From the NCBI GenBank assembly GCA_041398845.1, contig JAWKTZ010000010.1, positions 1 to 64,000 of the forward strand: a stretch of 64,000 nt of DNA. The letters run 5' to 3'. Of this stretch, positions 53,275-62,457 are shown in pieces. Positions within the stretch are counted from its first letter, which is position 1. Every line of letters begins with the position of its first letter. Source of the stretch: Fuerstiella sp041398845. Its GTDB lineage: Bacteria; Planctomycetota; Planctomycetia; Planctomycetales; Planctomycetaceae. The position numbers and the translations under genes are program-made. The notes below the pieces were generated by a model. The model saw nothing but the letters and a program-made list of their open reading frames with translations, did not search any database and was not told where the DNA came from.

Positions 53275-54428
53275 CCCAGTTTCTGCAGGAATTCGGCGAT
53301 CAACCGACCCGCCACTTGATGACCGTGAACATTCCAGTGGCCGGTTCCCGGCGCTGTGTTTGGGAAGCCATGAAACCAGACCAGTTGCTCAACGGCCATG
53401 GAACGCATCGGGGCCGCCAGAGTCAGAACCGGAATCCCGGATTCACGGCAGACGTCAGCGATGCGATCCTCGGCGTAGGTCAGGTTGGAGGTTCCCAGGT
53501 CGATGCAGTTTTGTTTCCATATTGCTTCGTCCGGAGGCACCTGGTTGGCGGATGTCAGCGTGACCACAACCAGTACAGCCCCGTCCGCCGTAACGTCCTC
53601 GTGCAGTTGTCGGATCAGAGCTTCCGTGACGTCCCACGCTTCCTGCCACGCTGGTGTCACCGGCGGCTTGAAAATGGAATCGTCCAGTCCCTGTTCGGTC
53701 ACCGCGTCCTGAGCATTGTTTCCAGGCCGTTGTTTCAGTTCGGCAGCGAGTTGAAGTGTGCGACTGGCATTGATCATCCATGTCTTGATTCGAGAGCTTG
53801 TCTGATTCGCCAGCAGGAACGCCGGGTGCTGCAGAAATCCGCGATCTTCGATCAGGTTTCCGTCCACCAGTTTAAAAAACGGCCGTTCCTGCACCGGTTC
53901 CAGGTGCGAACTGTTGTTACGAATGTCATTTGACGGCGTCATTGCCAGGATCACAATGTCCGGCTTCCAGTTGCGGGCATAGTGGCGATAGGCGAGAAGT
54001 TCCTGAGCCGTGCCGAAGCCCGAGATTCCGAATCCCATGACTTCGACATTACGCTTTGATTGTTTCGATAAGCGAGTTTCCAGCACCTTCCAGAACGTAT
54101 CCTCCAGTGCCACCTGAGCTGCTTCGACGTAGGAATCTCCCAGCACCGCGATGCGCAGAGTGTCAGGATCCGCTTCAATCGCGTGCGAATCATCCCGAAA
54201 TCCGGATTCGTTCACACACACCCATGCTCCGCCTTCCTTGCCGAACCACGCGCACAGACCCGGCTGAAGTCGCGTGCCGATATGTGGATCAGGAATGTAG
54301 GGGCGAGGAAAGCTGACTCCCACGACGGCCAGAATGATCTCGCACGCAATCCCCGCCAACACGCTGGCCATGAGCACAATCAGAAATTTCAGCCAGCGCC
54401 GTCGAAGTCTTCGGACCGGGATGCTCAC
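53268..54428 (-). CDS. SGNH/GDSL-family hydrolase with N-terminal membrane anchor
   Basis: The 386-residue protein starts at GTG 54428 with a basic stretch (RRLRRRWLK) and a transmembrane helix (FLIVLMASVLAGIACEIIL). The SGNH blocks are seen as AVLGDSYVEAAQV (Ser, about 94-106), GFGISGFGTAQELL (Gly), MTPSNDIRNNS (Asn), and GHWNVHGHQVAG (Asp/His, here N-x-x-H). Related AlgX/DltD-like members de-O-acetylate or acetylate surface polymers. It begins 8 bases after the DUF4432 gene, so the two are cotranscribed. Confidence 0.85.
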   Translation of the reverse strand: MSIPVRRLRRRWLKFLIVLMASVLAGIACEIILAVVGVSFPRPYIPDPHIGTRLQPGLCAWFGKEGGAWVCVNESGFRDDSHAIEADPDTLRIAVLGDSYVEAAQVALEDTFWKVLETRLSKQSKRNVEVMGFGISGFGTAQELLAYRHYARNWKPDIVILAMTPSNDIRNNSSHLEPVQERPFFKLVDGNLIEDRGFLQHPAFLLANQTSSRIKTWMINASRTLQLAAELKQRPGNNAQDAVTEQGLDDSIFKPPVTPAWQEAWDVTEALIRQLHEDVTADGAVLVVVTLTSANQVPPDEAIWKQNCIDLGTSNLTYAEDRIADVCRESGIPVLTLAAPMRSMAVEQLVWFHGFPNTAPGTGHWNVHGHQVAGRLIAEFLQKLGY

Positions 54429-54436
54429 AGGGCCGC

Positions 54437-55699
54437 CTATCGTTTGGGAATCGCCGACCTTTGGGGATCGTCCACCGCCTTGCCGGACAGTGGTATTAGT
54501 TCCACCGCCTTAATAGCCGCCTCGACGTTGTCAATCCCGTTGTGTAGTGCAAACTTCACCGTCATCGATCGCCTTTCTCCCGGCTTCAGTTTGGGGACTC
54601 GGCCAGCCGCTCGTTCCACACTGCGATTATTCGGGAAGTTGGTGCCTGGTTCAATGCCGGTGACATACCCGTCTGCCAGGGCACCGGAGTTCTTCCACAC
54701 GGTCAGGTACGGAAGTTCGTCCAGCGACCAACTGATCGACGCGGCCTGATCACCCGCTTTGTTTCGCAGCAGGGCAGTCGTGTGGTTGTTGTCGTCGCCG
54801 TCCAGTTCCAGCAAATACACCTGTTCTGTGAAGCCGGTTGTTGGTGGACCATACACCTCCCAGTTGTCCATCCCATCCGCAGCGCGATCGTTGAACGGAG
54901 TCACAGATTTCGCCGGAACAACCACTCGGGCACCTTCCTGCAGCAATGGACTGCCGAAATTGGTGTGATAAAGAATCTGAAACTCCTGCTGCTGAGCTCC
55001 CACATTGCGGATGTCGTCATTCAGAAGAAAGGAGTCTTCACCGGGCACGACCACCAGTTCTGTGTGCAGTTCCAGCTTAGGACCGAACAGCATTTTTTCG
55101 TTGACCTGGCCCCTGACACGAATGGCAAATGGAGCCGTTTTGTCCACTGCGACTTCCACGTTGCTGGCGGGAATATTGGCGATTTTTCCGTGCAGCGTGA
55201 GTTCCATTTCTGCCTGATCGCCAACATTGTTGATGAACCGGTCGGTGCCTGGGTGTCCGTTACTTTCCAGACCACAACGACACATGAATTCGTTGAAACC
55301 TTCCAGCCAGCCAAGGCCGCCGCGACTGTTCAGATTGACGAACGCCGGATTGACGATTTCCGTGACCGGGCTGTCCCACTTCAGTTGGATGTCTCCCATG
55401 GTGACATTCAGAATTCCCATCCCACGAGTCGGGCAAAGCACGATCTGCAGTTTGCCATTGTCGATGGTCAGCAGTTCAACACCCGCTTCACGCCCGGAGT
55501 GCAATGTGGTTTTCGTGACAGACCAGGCATGAGGACAGTCCGCAGTCACATTCTTCGATCTTTCCGTCCACGCCGGATTGGACCACGATCGACTCCCTCT
55601 GGTGATGATGTGTTGTGAAGTCTCGTCGGCTGCCGATGCGGAATGCATCGAAGGTACGAGCGCAATGAAAGTGATCAGGACATATAGGAAGCGACGCAT
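54437..55699 (-). CDS. DUF4432 family secreted protein (aldose-1-epimerase-like)
   Basis: The 420-residue protein starts at ATG 55699 with a signal peptide (FLYVLITFIALVPSMHSASA). The rest matches DUF4432, a galactose-mutarotase-like fold: VELLTIDNGKLQIVLCPTRGMGI, LKWDSPVTEIVNPAFV, NFGSPLLQEGARVVVPAKSV and WSLDELPYLTVWKNS. Such proteins are thought to act on sugars, but activity is unproven. It heads an operon with the SGNH hydrolase. Confidence 0.85.
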   Translation of the reverse strand: MRRFLYVLITFIALVPSMHSASAADETSQHIITRGSRSWSNPAWTERSKNVTADCPHAWSVTKTTLHSGREAGVELLTIDNGKLQIVLCPTRGMGILNVTMGDIQLKWDSPVTEIVNPAFVNLNSRGGLGWLEGFNEFMCRCGLESNGHPGTDRFINNVGDQAEMELTLHGKIANIPASNVEVAVDKTAPFAIRVRGQVNEKMLFGPKLELHTELVVVPGEDSFLLNDDIRNVGAQQQEFQILYHTNFGSPLLQEGARVVVPAKSVTPFNDRAADGMDNWEVYGPPTTGFTEQVYLLELDGDDNNHTTALLRNKAGDQAASISWSLDELPYLTVWKNSGALADGYVTGIEPGTNFPNNRSVERAAGRVPKLKPGERRSMTVKFALHNGIDNVEAAIKAVELIPLSGKAVDDPQRSAIPKR

Positions 55700-56228
55700 C
55701 TGAAAATCCTGCAGGGCCATGAGGAATTGGAGTGCGGTAAGCGGCAGATGAAAAACGGACCCGCCGATGCTGGCAGGTTTGGCCATGTGCCTGCCGCTGC
55801 CAGCGTCAGCGGCAGTCAATTGTCATCAACCGCTCAGCTCAGCGCTGAGAATGATAAACCAACTCCCATTGGTCAAGCGATTGGACGTCAGCCCCCATGG
55901 AACGACAACCGATCGCGCACGTCCGGCTGCCGTCCGTAAGCGACTTAACTGGAATCCAGATTTCGATGTCGCTGCTGAATTTCGAGTCCGCCAGAATGCG
56001 AATGTCGGAGGAGTTCAATTCCATTGTAACGTTGACGGCAATGCGAATGCATCCGCCTGGGAACGCCCGTCGCGCTGACGAGAGGCGTTAATCGCCCGAA
56101 TCTGATGGATCGAATATGATTTTCGCGGGCGGAATGGATGCGCAAGCTCGCCACAGACCGCCAGCCAATAGCCTCGCGGCGAATGGATTCATATCATGAT
56201 CGCGGGATCCAAACAGCAGAGGTGCGGA
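55700..56228. other. Intergenic region between divergent genes; possible short remnant
   Basis: 529 bases separate the DUF4432 gene from the P-type ATPase gene. On the minus strand a frame from about 56076 to 55839 (ELNSSDIRILADSKFSSDIE, then IWIPVK) has a protein-like composition but no recognisable family and no convincing start; it may be a fragment. CGGGCGGAATGGATGCGCAA near 56128 is near the ATPase start. No terminator or RNA gene was seen. Confidence 0.4.
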
Positions 56229-58718
56229 ATGACGAAAATGATGCCACATCATGCTCCGCCGCGAAGCGAAGCCAAAGAACTGAGTGAGCTGCCCTTATCC
56301 GCGTTACGGGAAAGGCTGGAATGCGGCCACGAAGGGTTGGAAACCGATGACGCTCGGCAACGGCTGACCAAGTTCGGCTACAACGAACTGGCCGAAAAAA
56401 GCGTCAATCCACTACTGAAGTTTCTATCTTATTTCTGGGGCCCCATTCCCTGGATGATCGAAGTGGCGGCGATCCTCTCGGCGCTGGTCCAACACTGGGA
56501 AGACTTCGTCATTATCCTGACGCTGCTGATCGTGAACGCGATCGTCGGATTCTGGGAAGAGTTTCAAGCGGGTAACGCCATTGCGGCTCTCAAGGCAAAG
56601 CTGGCGCTGACGGCTCGCGTTAAGCGGAGCGGCGAGTGGCTGGCCATACCGGCGCGGGAGTTGGTGCCGGGCGATATGATTCGTATTCGGTTGGGCGATA
56701 TCGTGCCGGCCGATGCTCGATTACTGGACGGCGATTCGGTCGAGGTTGATCAATCGGCGCTGACCGGGGAGTCGCTGCCCGTGACACGCAACTCGGGCGA
56801 GTCCGTCTATGGCGGTTCGATCATCAAGCAAGGTGAAATCGACGCATTGGTTTATGTCACCGGCGGGAATACTTATTTCGGGCGCACGGCTCACCTAGTG
56901 GAAATCGCCCACACAGTAAGTCACTTTCAGAAAGCGGTGCTGAAGATCGGCGACTTTCTTATCATCGTGGCCGTGGCGCTGGTTGCGTTGATTCTGCTGG
57001 TCGCCTTGTTTCGCGGCGATGCCATTACGGCAACGCTGCAGTTCGCACTCGTGTTGACCGTGGCGGCCATTCCGGTGGCCATGCCAACCGTCCTCTCGGT
57101 GACAATGGCGGTTGGCGCGCGGGTGCTGGCCCGCCGACAAGCGATCGTGAGCCGCCTGGCTTCGATCGAAGAACTGGCCGGGATGGACGTGCTCTGCAGC
57201 GACAAGACCGGCACGCTCACACAGAACACTTTGACGCTGGGCGAGCCGTTCGTGATGGACGGCGTGACGACGGACGAGATTCTGGAAACCGCCAGGCTCG
57301 CGTCGCGGGCCGAGGATCAAGACGCAATCGACCGGGCCGTGTTGACGAGCCGTCTCGATACGGGCGCGGCAAAGGAACAACCTCACCCGGCCGGGACGAC
57401 GACCTATCAGCTTGTGCATTTTCAGCCTTTCGACCCGGTTCATAAGCGGACGGAATCTACGATGAGCAGCGCCGATGGATCGGAGTTCAAGGCGAGTAAG
57501 GGCGCGCCGCAGGTGATTCTGGCTTTGATTTCCAACGCCGAGTCGATTCGTCCGCAGGTCGACGAGGCGATTGCTCGCTTCGCGGCTCGCGGATTTCGCT
57601 CGCTGGGCGTGGCACGGACAAACGAACAAAGCCAGTGGCGGTTTCTCGGCGTGTTGCCGCTGTACGATCCGCCTCGCGAGGATTCGAAAGCGACGATTGC
57701 CACCGCGCGGCGGATGGGGTGCAGCGTCAAAATGGTGACTGGCGATCAACTGGCGATCGGCCGCGAAATCGCCGCTCAACTGGACATGGGCCGCAATCTG
57801 GTCGACGCGAATGTCTTCCAGCAGACCAGCTACCACGAAGCTTCGCAGGTGGATCAACTGATCGAGCAAGCGGACGGGTTTGCACAGGTGTTTCCCGAAC
57901 ACAAGTTCCACATCGTCGACGTGCTGCAATCGCACGGCCATATCGTTGGCATGACCGGTGATGGAGTGAACGACGCTCCGGCGCTCAGGAAGGCCGACTG
58001 TGGCATCGCGGTCTCCGGCGCGACCGACGCCGCGCGAGCCGCTGCCGATATCGTACTGCTTTCGCCGGGGCTGTCCGTGGTGATCGACGCCATCCAGGAA
58101 GCTCGAAAAATCTTCCAGCGGATGAACAGCTATGCGATCTACCGCATCGCCGAGACGATTCGCGTGCTGTTGTTCATGACGCTGTCGATTCTGGTGTTCA
58201 ACTTTTATCCCGTCACTGCGGTGATGATCGTGCTGCTTGCTCTGCTGAATGATGGGGCGATTTTATCGATTGCCTACGACCGAGTGCGTTATGCCAACGT
58301 GCCGGAACGGTGGAACATGCGGCAGGTGCTGGGCGTTTCGAGCGTGTTGGGGCTGGCCGGCGTCGCGGCGTCGTTTCTGCTGTTCTATCTGGCCGAGCGA
58401 GTCTTCAACCTGGATCGCACGACCGTCCAGTCGCTGATCTACTTGAAACTGTCCGTAGCCGGACACATGACGGTCTTTGCGACTCGTACCCGCGGCCCGT
58501 TTTGGTCCATCCGCCCGGCAACCGTGTTGTTGGCCGCGGTGCTGGGCACGCAGGTGATTGCCACGTTGATCGCTGTCTACGGCGTGTTCATGGCTCCAAT
58601 CGGCTGGGAACTCGCCGGGCTCGTTTGGGTGTATGCGTTCGCTTGGTTCTTCGTCAACGACCGGCTCAAGCTATTCGCCTATCGCATCTTTGAGTCAGGT
58701 CCCACAAATCCGGCGTAG
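56229..58718 (+). CDS. Proton-pumping P-type ATPase (type IIIA)
   Basis: The 829-residue membrane protein is a plasma-membrane H+-ATPase of P-type group IIIA. A short N-terminal cation-ATPase domain (LETDDARQRLTKFGYNEL) leads into about ten transmembrane helices. The actuator TGES is in SALTGESLPVT, the phosphorylation loop is CSDKTGTLTQN (Asp near 324), and the P-domain hinge is MTGDGVNDAPALRKAD. The nucleotide domain is short, as in prokaryotic members. ATG 56229 has AGAGG upstream. It is likely to energise the membrane or aid pH homeostasis. Confidence 0.93.
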   Translation: MTKMMPHHAPPRSEAKELSELPLSALRERLECGHEGLETDDARQRLTKFGYNELAEKSVNPLLKFLSYFWGPIPWMIEVAAILSALVQHWEDFVIILTLLIVNAIVGFWEEFQAGNAIAALKAKLALTARVKRSGEWLAIPARELVPGDMIRIRLGDIVPADARLLDGDSVEVDQSALTGESLPVTRNSGESVYGGSIIKQGEIDALVYVTGGNTYFGRTAHLVEIAHTVSHFQKAVLKIGDFLIIVAVALVALILLVALFRGDAITATLQFALVLTVAAIPVAMPTVLSVTMAVGARVLARRQAIVSRLASIEELAGMDVLCSDKTGTLTQNTLTLGEPFVMDGVTTDEILETARLASRAEDQDAIDRAVLTSRLDTGAAKEQPHPAGTTTYQLVHFQPFDPVHKRTESTMSSADGSEFKASKGAPQVILALISNAESIRPQVDEAIARFAARGFRSLGVARTNEQSQWRFLGVLPLYDPPREDSKATIATARRMGCSVKMVTGDQLAIGREIAAQLDMGRNLVDANVFQQTSYHEASQVDQLIEQADGFAQVFPEHKFHIVDVLQSHGHIVGMTGDGVNDAPALRKADCGIAVSGATDAARAAADIVLLSPGLSVVIDAIQEARKIFQRMNSYAIYRIAETIRVLLFMTLSILVFNFYPVTAVMIVLLALLNDGAILSIAYDRVRYANVPERWNMRQVLGVSSVLGLAGVAASFLLFYLAERVFNLDRTTVQSLIYLKLSVAGHMTVFATRTRGPFWSIRPATVLLAAVLGTQVIATLIAVYGVFMAPIGWELAGLVWVYAFAWFFVNDRLKLFAYRIFESGPTNPA

Positions 58719-58795
58719 CAGTCGAGACTTTGCGGGTGATATCGGAGTCCATCGCGGCGGCCCGGCGTATCTGTGGACCGGCCAGCGACAACAAG

Positions 58796-59440
58796 TTACT
58801 TGCCCACGACAATCGCCACGGGCATCGTGAATAGCGAAATGCGTTCTTGTTTGTCCAACGTGAATCCGGCCTCGGCAATCATCTTCTCAACCGGAATCGG
58901 CTGGCAGTCGACGATGTGTGGAAAGTGCGTGTGCATCCAGATGTAGGTGCGTTCCAGCACGCTCGGATCGTCGTCAGCAGCAACGCTGGCCATGCTGACC
59001 ACACCCAGCCGGCCACCGGGTTTCAACACGCGCCGACACTCGGCCAACACCGCCGGGATTTTTTCGAGCGGAAACAGTTCCAACGTAAAGCTCATCGTAA
59101 CGACATCGAACGAATCGTCCCCGATCGGCAGCGGCGGAACCTCGCCGACGAGCAACTCCACCCGTTCGGCGACACCGGCTTGCGATACTCGTTCACGAGC
59201 CACATCGCGCATTCCGGGCGAGATATCGATGCCCGTCACACGACCGTCAGGGCCAACCAACTTGGCTAGCTGCACCAATGAATGGCCCGTGCCATAGCCA
59301 ATTTCGAGCACCGTTTCGCCCGGTTGAACGCCCAGCACACGCAACCCCTGCTCGCGCGCCGCGTGTTCGCCACCATCGGCGATCAAGTCGTAGGCGTGAC
59401 TGATCCGGTCATAAAACTGCTGAGTAAGATTCGTCGGCAT
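58796..59440 (-). CDS. Class I SAM-dependent methyltransferase
   Basis: The 214-residue methyltransferase has the SAM-binding block VLEIGYGTGHSLVQLAKLVG (about 44-63), the acidic GIDISPGMRDVARERV (about 71-86), and the post-motif MSFTLELFPLEKIPAVLAEC typical of the UbiE/COQ5-like group. RRVLKPGGRLGVVSM is the motif III region. The substrate is unknown; both lipid and small-molecule acceptors occur in this group. It is convergent with the P-type ATPase gene, 77 bases apart. Confidence 0.9.
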   Translation of the reverse strand: MPTNLTQQFYDRISHAYDLIADGGEHAAREQGLRVLGVQPGETVLEIGYGTGHSLVQLAKLVGPDGRVTGIDISPGMRDVARERVSQAGVAERVELLVGEVPPLPIGDDSFDVVTMSFTLELFPLEKIPAVLAECRRVLKPGGRLGVVSMASVAADDDPSVLERTYIWMHTHFPHIVDCQPIPVEKMIAEAGFTLDKQERISLFTMPVAIVVGK

Positions 59441-59578
59441 GTCGGCTGCCTCTGAGAGTGAAACAATTAGAAACGCAAAAAAGTTATCAGCGAACTATTT
59501 ATGCCTCCCGACCGGAAAACAGAACTCGACCATCGCCTGGACGCGGGTTTCATCGGGTCTCCCCCTACCTGTTTCGGA

Positions 59579-60340
59579 TCATTGCGGCGAATCCGGAGAC
59601 CGGGTCTGAGGAGTCAATGGCAGTTTGGATTGAGCTGAATTCTGCAGCATCAGTTCCTGCAGCAGGTCGGTCTGAACCTGTTGAATTTCCAGCAGACGAT
59701 GCCATTGGTGCGTCATCATCAGATCCAGCTTCGAATGCAGTTGCCGAATTTCCAGTTCAGCTTTCAGATTGACCTGATAGTCATGTTCGCCGCGCAGGCG
59801 ATCTTTTATTTCCTGTCGATTCTGGCTCATCATAATCACGGGAGCCTGAATTGCGGCCAGGCAGGACAATACCAGGTTCAGCAGAATAAACGGAAACGGA
59901 TCAAACGGCTGAGTCAGCACAAGGTGTGTGTTGATCAGAATCCACAACGACAGGACGACGCCGAACGAAATAATGAATGTCCAGCTACCACCGAACCGAG
60001 CAACCACGTCAGCAATCCGCTGACCAATTGTTCGAGCACCGTCGAAGTCAACGTCCACATTGGCTGCCAGCAGCTCGTGTTGCCTCATGCTGAGCAACAC
60101 TTCATCCTCCAGTGATGTCAGTTCTCCCTGTTCTGTTTCCAGAACTTTCTGCACATACTGGCCTCGGTAACGATTCAGATCCGACAGGCACAGATACCCT
60201 TCGTTTGTCCAATCCGGATGCTCAGCAAGAATTAGTTCACTGACAACCGGCCGCACCATTTCCCCGGGCATCATGGCCGACAGAGGAAATGACCGATGGC
60301 AGATACGGCATTCCTGAAGGGAAGTCCGGTGCTTTGACAT
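59579..60340 (-). CDS. DUF1003 family membrane protein
   Basis: The 253-residue protein starts at ATG 60340 with a CRICHRSF metal-type cysteine pair (residues 12-15) in the N-terminal domain. The central part is the two-helix DUF1003 membrane module (GSWTFIISFGVVLSLWILIN and PFILLNLVLSCLAAIQAPVI), flanked by the conserved RIADVVARFGGSW and MMSQNRQEIKDRLRGEHDYQ. The family is of unknown function. The C-terminus is helical, ending in a proline/serine tail. Confidence 0.9.
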   Translation of the reverse strand: MSKHRTSLQECRICHRSFPLSAMMPGEMVRPVVSELILAEHPDWTNEGYLCLSDLNRYRGQYVQKVLETEQGELTSLEDEVLLSMRQHELLAANVDVDFDGARTIGQRIADVVARFGGSWTFIISFGVVLSLWILINTHLVLTQPFDPFPFILLNLVLSCLAAIQAPVIMMSQNRQEIKDRLRGEHDYQVNLKAELEIRQLHSKLDLMMTHQWHRLLEIQQVQTDLLQELMLQNSAQSKLPLTPQTRSPDSPQ

Positions 60341-60498
60341 GACGAGTCTCACGGATAACGTTTCGCAGCAACGACTGAACGCGGCAGTGTGTTATACCAC
60401 GCGTCGTGACAGATTCGCCAACAGCCGCAGACGGCAAATCCGAAACGACGGCAATCAAGCACTGCGAACACATTCCCAGTCCGTCAACCGGACAGCAC

Positions 60499-60780
60499 GA
60501 CCGAACTTCCCAGGTATCGCCACTGTTGAACAACTGTTGCAGGTCACCTTCGCCCAGCTTATCTCTGGCCGCTGCGACCTGCTCACGAACTCGCTGATCA
60601 TAAATCGTCGATCAACACACTCAGAGCCTCCATTGGTTCAGGAAACTCCGGGTGGCGCATCAGGTGAGCCAGACCACGTCTTCGGCCTGTTCATCGTGAA
60701 ACAGCAGATCATCTTCGGAGATGCCGCTGCTGAGTTTGACCACTTCGGGGTGACCATGCGCATTCGAGCGAATTCCCCAG
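60499..60780 (-). pseudogene. Frameshifted C-terminus of a 2-oxoacid:ferredoxin oxidoreductase beta subunit
   Basis: Reading the minus strand from 60780 gives three pieces in different frames: KLSSGISEDDLLFHDEQAED, ending in VVWLT and a stop near 60661; MRHPEFPEPMEALSV, from 60660 to about 60600; and TIYDQRVREQVAAARDKLGE, continuing GDLQQLFNSGDTWEV to about 60500. Together they follow the C-terminal pattern of the TPP-binding beta subunit (KorB), ending in the typical SGDTWEV. Two frame breaks and the missing N-terminus show it is decayed. The missing part lies where the transposase remnant begins. The assignment rests on my memory of the family pattern. Confidence 0.65.
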
Positions 60781-60814
60781 TCCTATTGAAGCAGAGCAGC
60801 AGAAGTCCAGAGGC

Positions 60815-60997
60815 CGGCCCCGGGACAGGACTGCAATGGCTTCCTGCGGATCGTCACCAATCTGCTGGAGGTTCCTGCCGCAATCATCGCGTTGCCGTAC
60901 CACTATCGCTGGGCGATTGAAATCCCCTTCAGATTTTTCAGGCAGATCCCTGGAAGAACTGCTGGGTCATCTGAAGCGACCGGACAAAGAGACGTAA
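60815..60997 (+). pseudogene. IS4-type transposase C-terminal remnant
   Basis: The frame from about 60830 reads CNGFLRIVTNLLEVPAAIIA, LPYHYRWAIEIPFRFFRQ, which is the YRWxIExFFRxFK-type block around the catalytic Glu of IS4-like DDE transposases. A frame shift then gives SLEELLGHLKRPDKET and a stop at 60995-60997, like the usual short C-terminal helix. The N-terminal two thirds are absent. It abuts the decayed KorB sequence, suggesting the insertion broke that gene. Confidence 0.65.
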
Positions 60998-61094
60998 GTC
61001 ATCGGACGCTTTTGCGTGTCGTCTGGCGAGCTTCATGCTGCGTCGGTTTCTTCCTTCCCGGGAAAGAACGTGTGCTGCCTTGCCGGAGTTTTCT

Positions 61095-62357
61095 TCAGTC
61101 GACGGCATAATGCCGGACGATGTCCTCATTGACTTCGATTCCGAGGCCTGGCTTGTTCGGGACGGTGAGGAATCCGTCGCGCACTGTCAGCGGGACTTTG
61201 GCGAGACCATCGCGCCATGGGTTTTCAGTCTGGTCGAGTTCCAGCAGAGGCGTGTCTGTCGGTGGTCCCCAGTGCGGCTCGGGCAATAGTGCCAGCAAAT
61301 GGGCCGTGGCGGCAATCAGGATGTCTCCACCCCAGCAGTGCGGCATACAGCGCACACCGGACAACGCAGCCAGTTCGGCGATAAACAGAGCTTCGCCGAT
61401 TCCTCCACACAGGCTGACGTCCGGCTGAATGATGTCGAAGCAGCCGCGATGAATCAGGGCTCGACCGGCTGCTCGCGAGTCCAGCCCTTCACCACCCGCA
61501 AGCGGCAGAGGCATCCTGCGGCGCAGTTCTTCGTAACCGGCGTAATTGGGAGTCACCTGGGGAAGGGGTTCTTCGAAGAAATCAAAGTTCAGGTCCCGCA
61601 GCACATCAGCCATTCGTAAGGCTGTTCCCTGAGTGTAAGCTCCGTTTCCATCCACCATCAACCGAATATCCGGGCCGACAATGTCACGAACGAGCCCGGC
61701 GACTCGGGCTTCACGAGCAACCGAATAGCGTCCCAGTCGCATCTTGATGGCTCGATGTCCATTCGCCACCATCTCGGCAGCAACCTTCGGATATTCCTCT
61801 TCAATCTCCGGTTGTTCGACATAGCTGAGTGCGGAAACATAGACGGGAACCTGATCCCGGAATCGGCCTCCATACAGTTCCGCAACGGGCAGATTCAGAG
61901 CCTTGCCTCGAAGGTCGTTCAATGCGATTTCGACGCCGCCCACTGCAAGGCCATTGCCAAAATTTGCTCCCCACAGATTTCGCCACAGCCGCCGATAGGC
62001 CAGAGGGTTTTCGCCAATCAGGCGTGGAGCCAGAGAATCGTCGATCGTTCCTCGCGTCCCTGAGATGGGACTCGTTTCGCCCCAGCCGACCAGTCCCTGG
62101 TCCGTGTCAATGCGGATCAGCAGAGTCTCGCGTGTCTTTGACAGCGGCACTGACACAGACACGCCGTTCGGTCGCTTCAGTGTGTGCCGCAACAGAAACG
62201 TTTTTACAGACGTGATTTTCAGCGACGATACCTGACCGCCGCCTTGATTTTCGTCGGCCGCGGCGGACGAGTTGCCGGGAATTCCAACAAGCCCGCCAGC
62301 AAACGCTCCTGCTCCCATTTGCAGAAGATGACGGCGATTGCTTCTTGTGAACATCAC
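61095..62357 (-). CDS. Tat-exported enolase-superfamily (mandelate racemase/MLE-like) enzyme
   Basis: The 420-residue protein opens with a twin-arginine-like signal (TRSNRRHLLQMGAGAFAGGL). The enolase-superfamily barrel follows: capping domain LLIRIDTDQGLVGWGETSPI, catalytic Lys in RAIKMRLGR, metal ligands in LMVDGNGAY (Asp), FFEEPLPQ (Glu) and LAGGEGLDS (Glu), then IIQPDVSLCGGIGEA and the His in CMPHCWGGD. The family abstracts a proton next to a carboxylate. The substrate is unknown; sugar-acid dehydration or racemisation is common. Planctomycetes often export such enzymes. Confidence 0.9.
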   Translation of the reverse strand: MMFTRSNRRHLLQMGAGAFAGGLVGIPGNSSAAADENQGGGQVSSLKITSVKTFLLRHTLKRPNGVSVSVPLSKTRETLLIRIDTDQGLVGWGETSPISGTRGTIDDSLAPRLIGENPLAYRRLWRNLWGANFGNGLAVGGVEIALNDLRGKALNLPVAELYGGRFRDQVPVYVSALSYVEQPEIEEEYPKVAAEMVANGHRAIKMRLGRYSVAREARVAGLVRDIVGPDIRLMVDGNGAYTQGTALRMADVLRDLNFDFFEEPLPQVTPNYAGYEELRRRMPLPLAGGEGLDSRAAGRALIHRGCFDIIQPDVSLCGGIGEALFIAELAALSGVRCMPHCWGGDILIAATAHLLALLPEPHWGPPTDTPLLELDQTENPWRDGLAKVPLTVRDGFLTVPNKPGLGIEVNEDIVRHYAVD

Positions 62358-62457
62358 ACGCTTCCTCAGTTGGGGTGCTCTCGGAACTCAAATGAAATGA
62401 CGATTCGTTCGTTGGCAACAGTCAGTTAAACCGCGCGAACGCGATGTCCACTGCGGA

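Noticed and set aside
56895..57941. 348-residue minus-strand ORF opposite the P-type ATPase
   Set aside because: It lies within a gene with intact catalytic motifs on the other strand and is rich in Arg/His as expected for an antisense frame.
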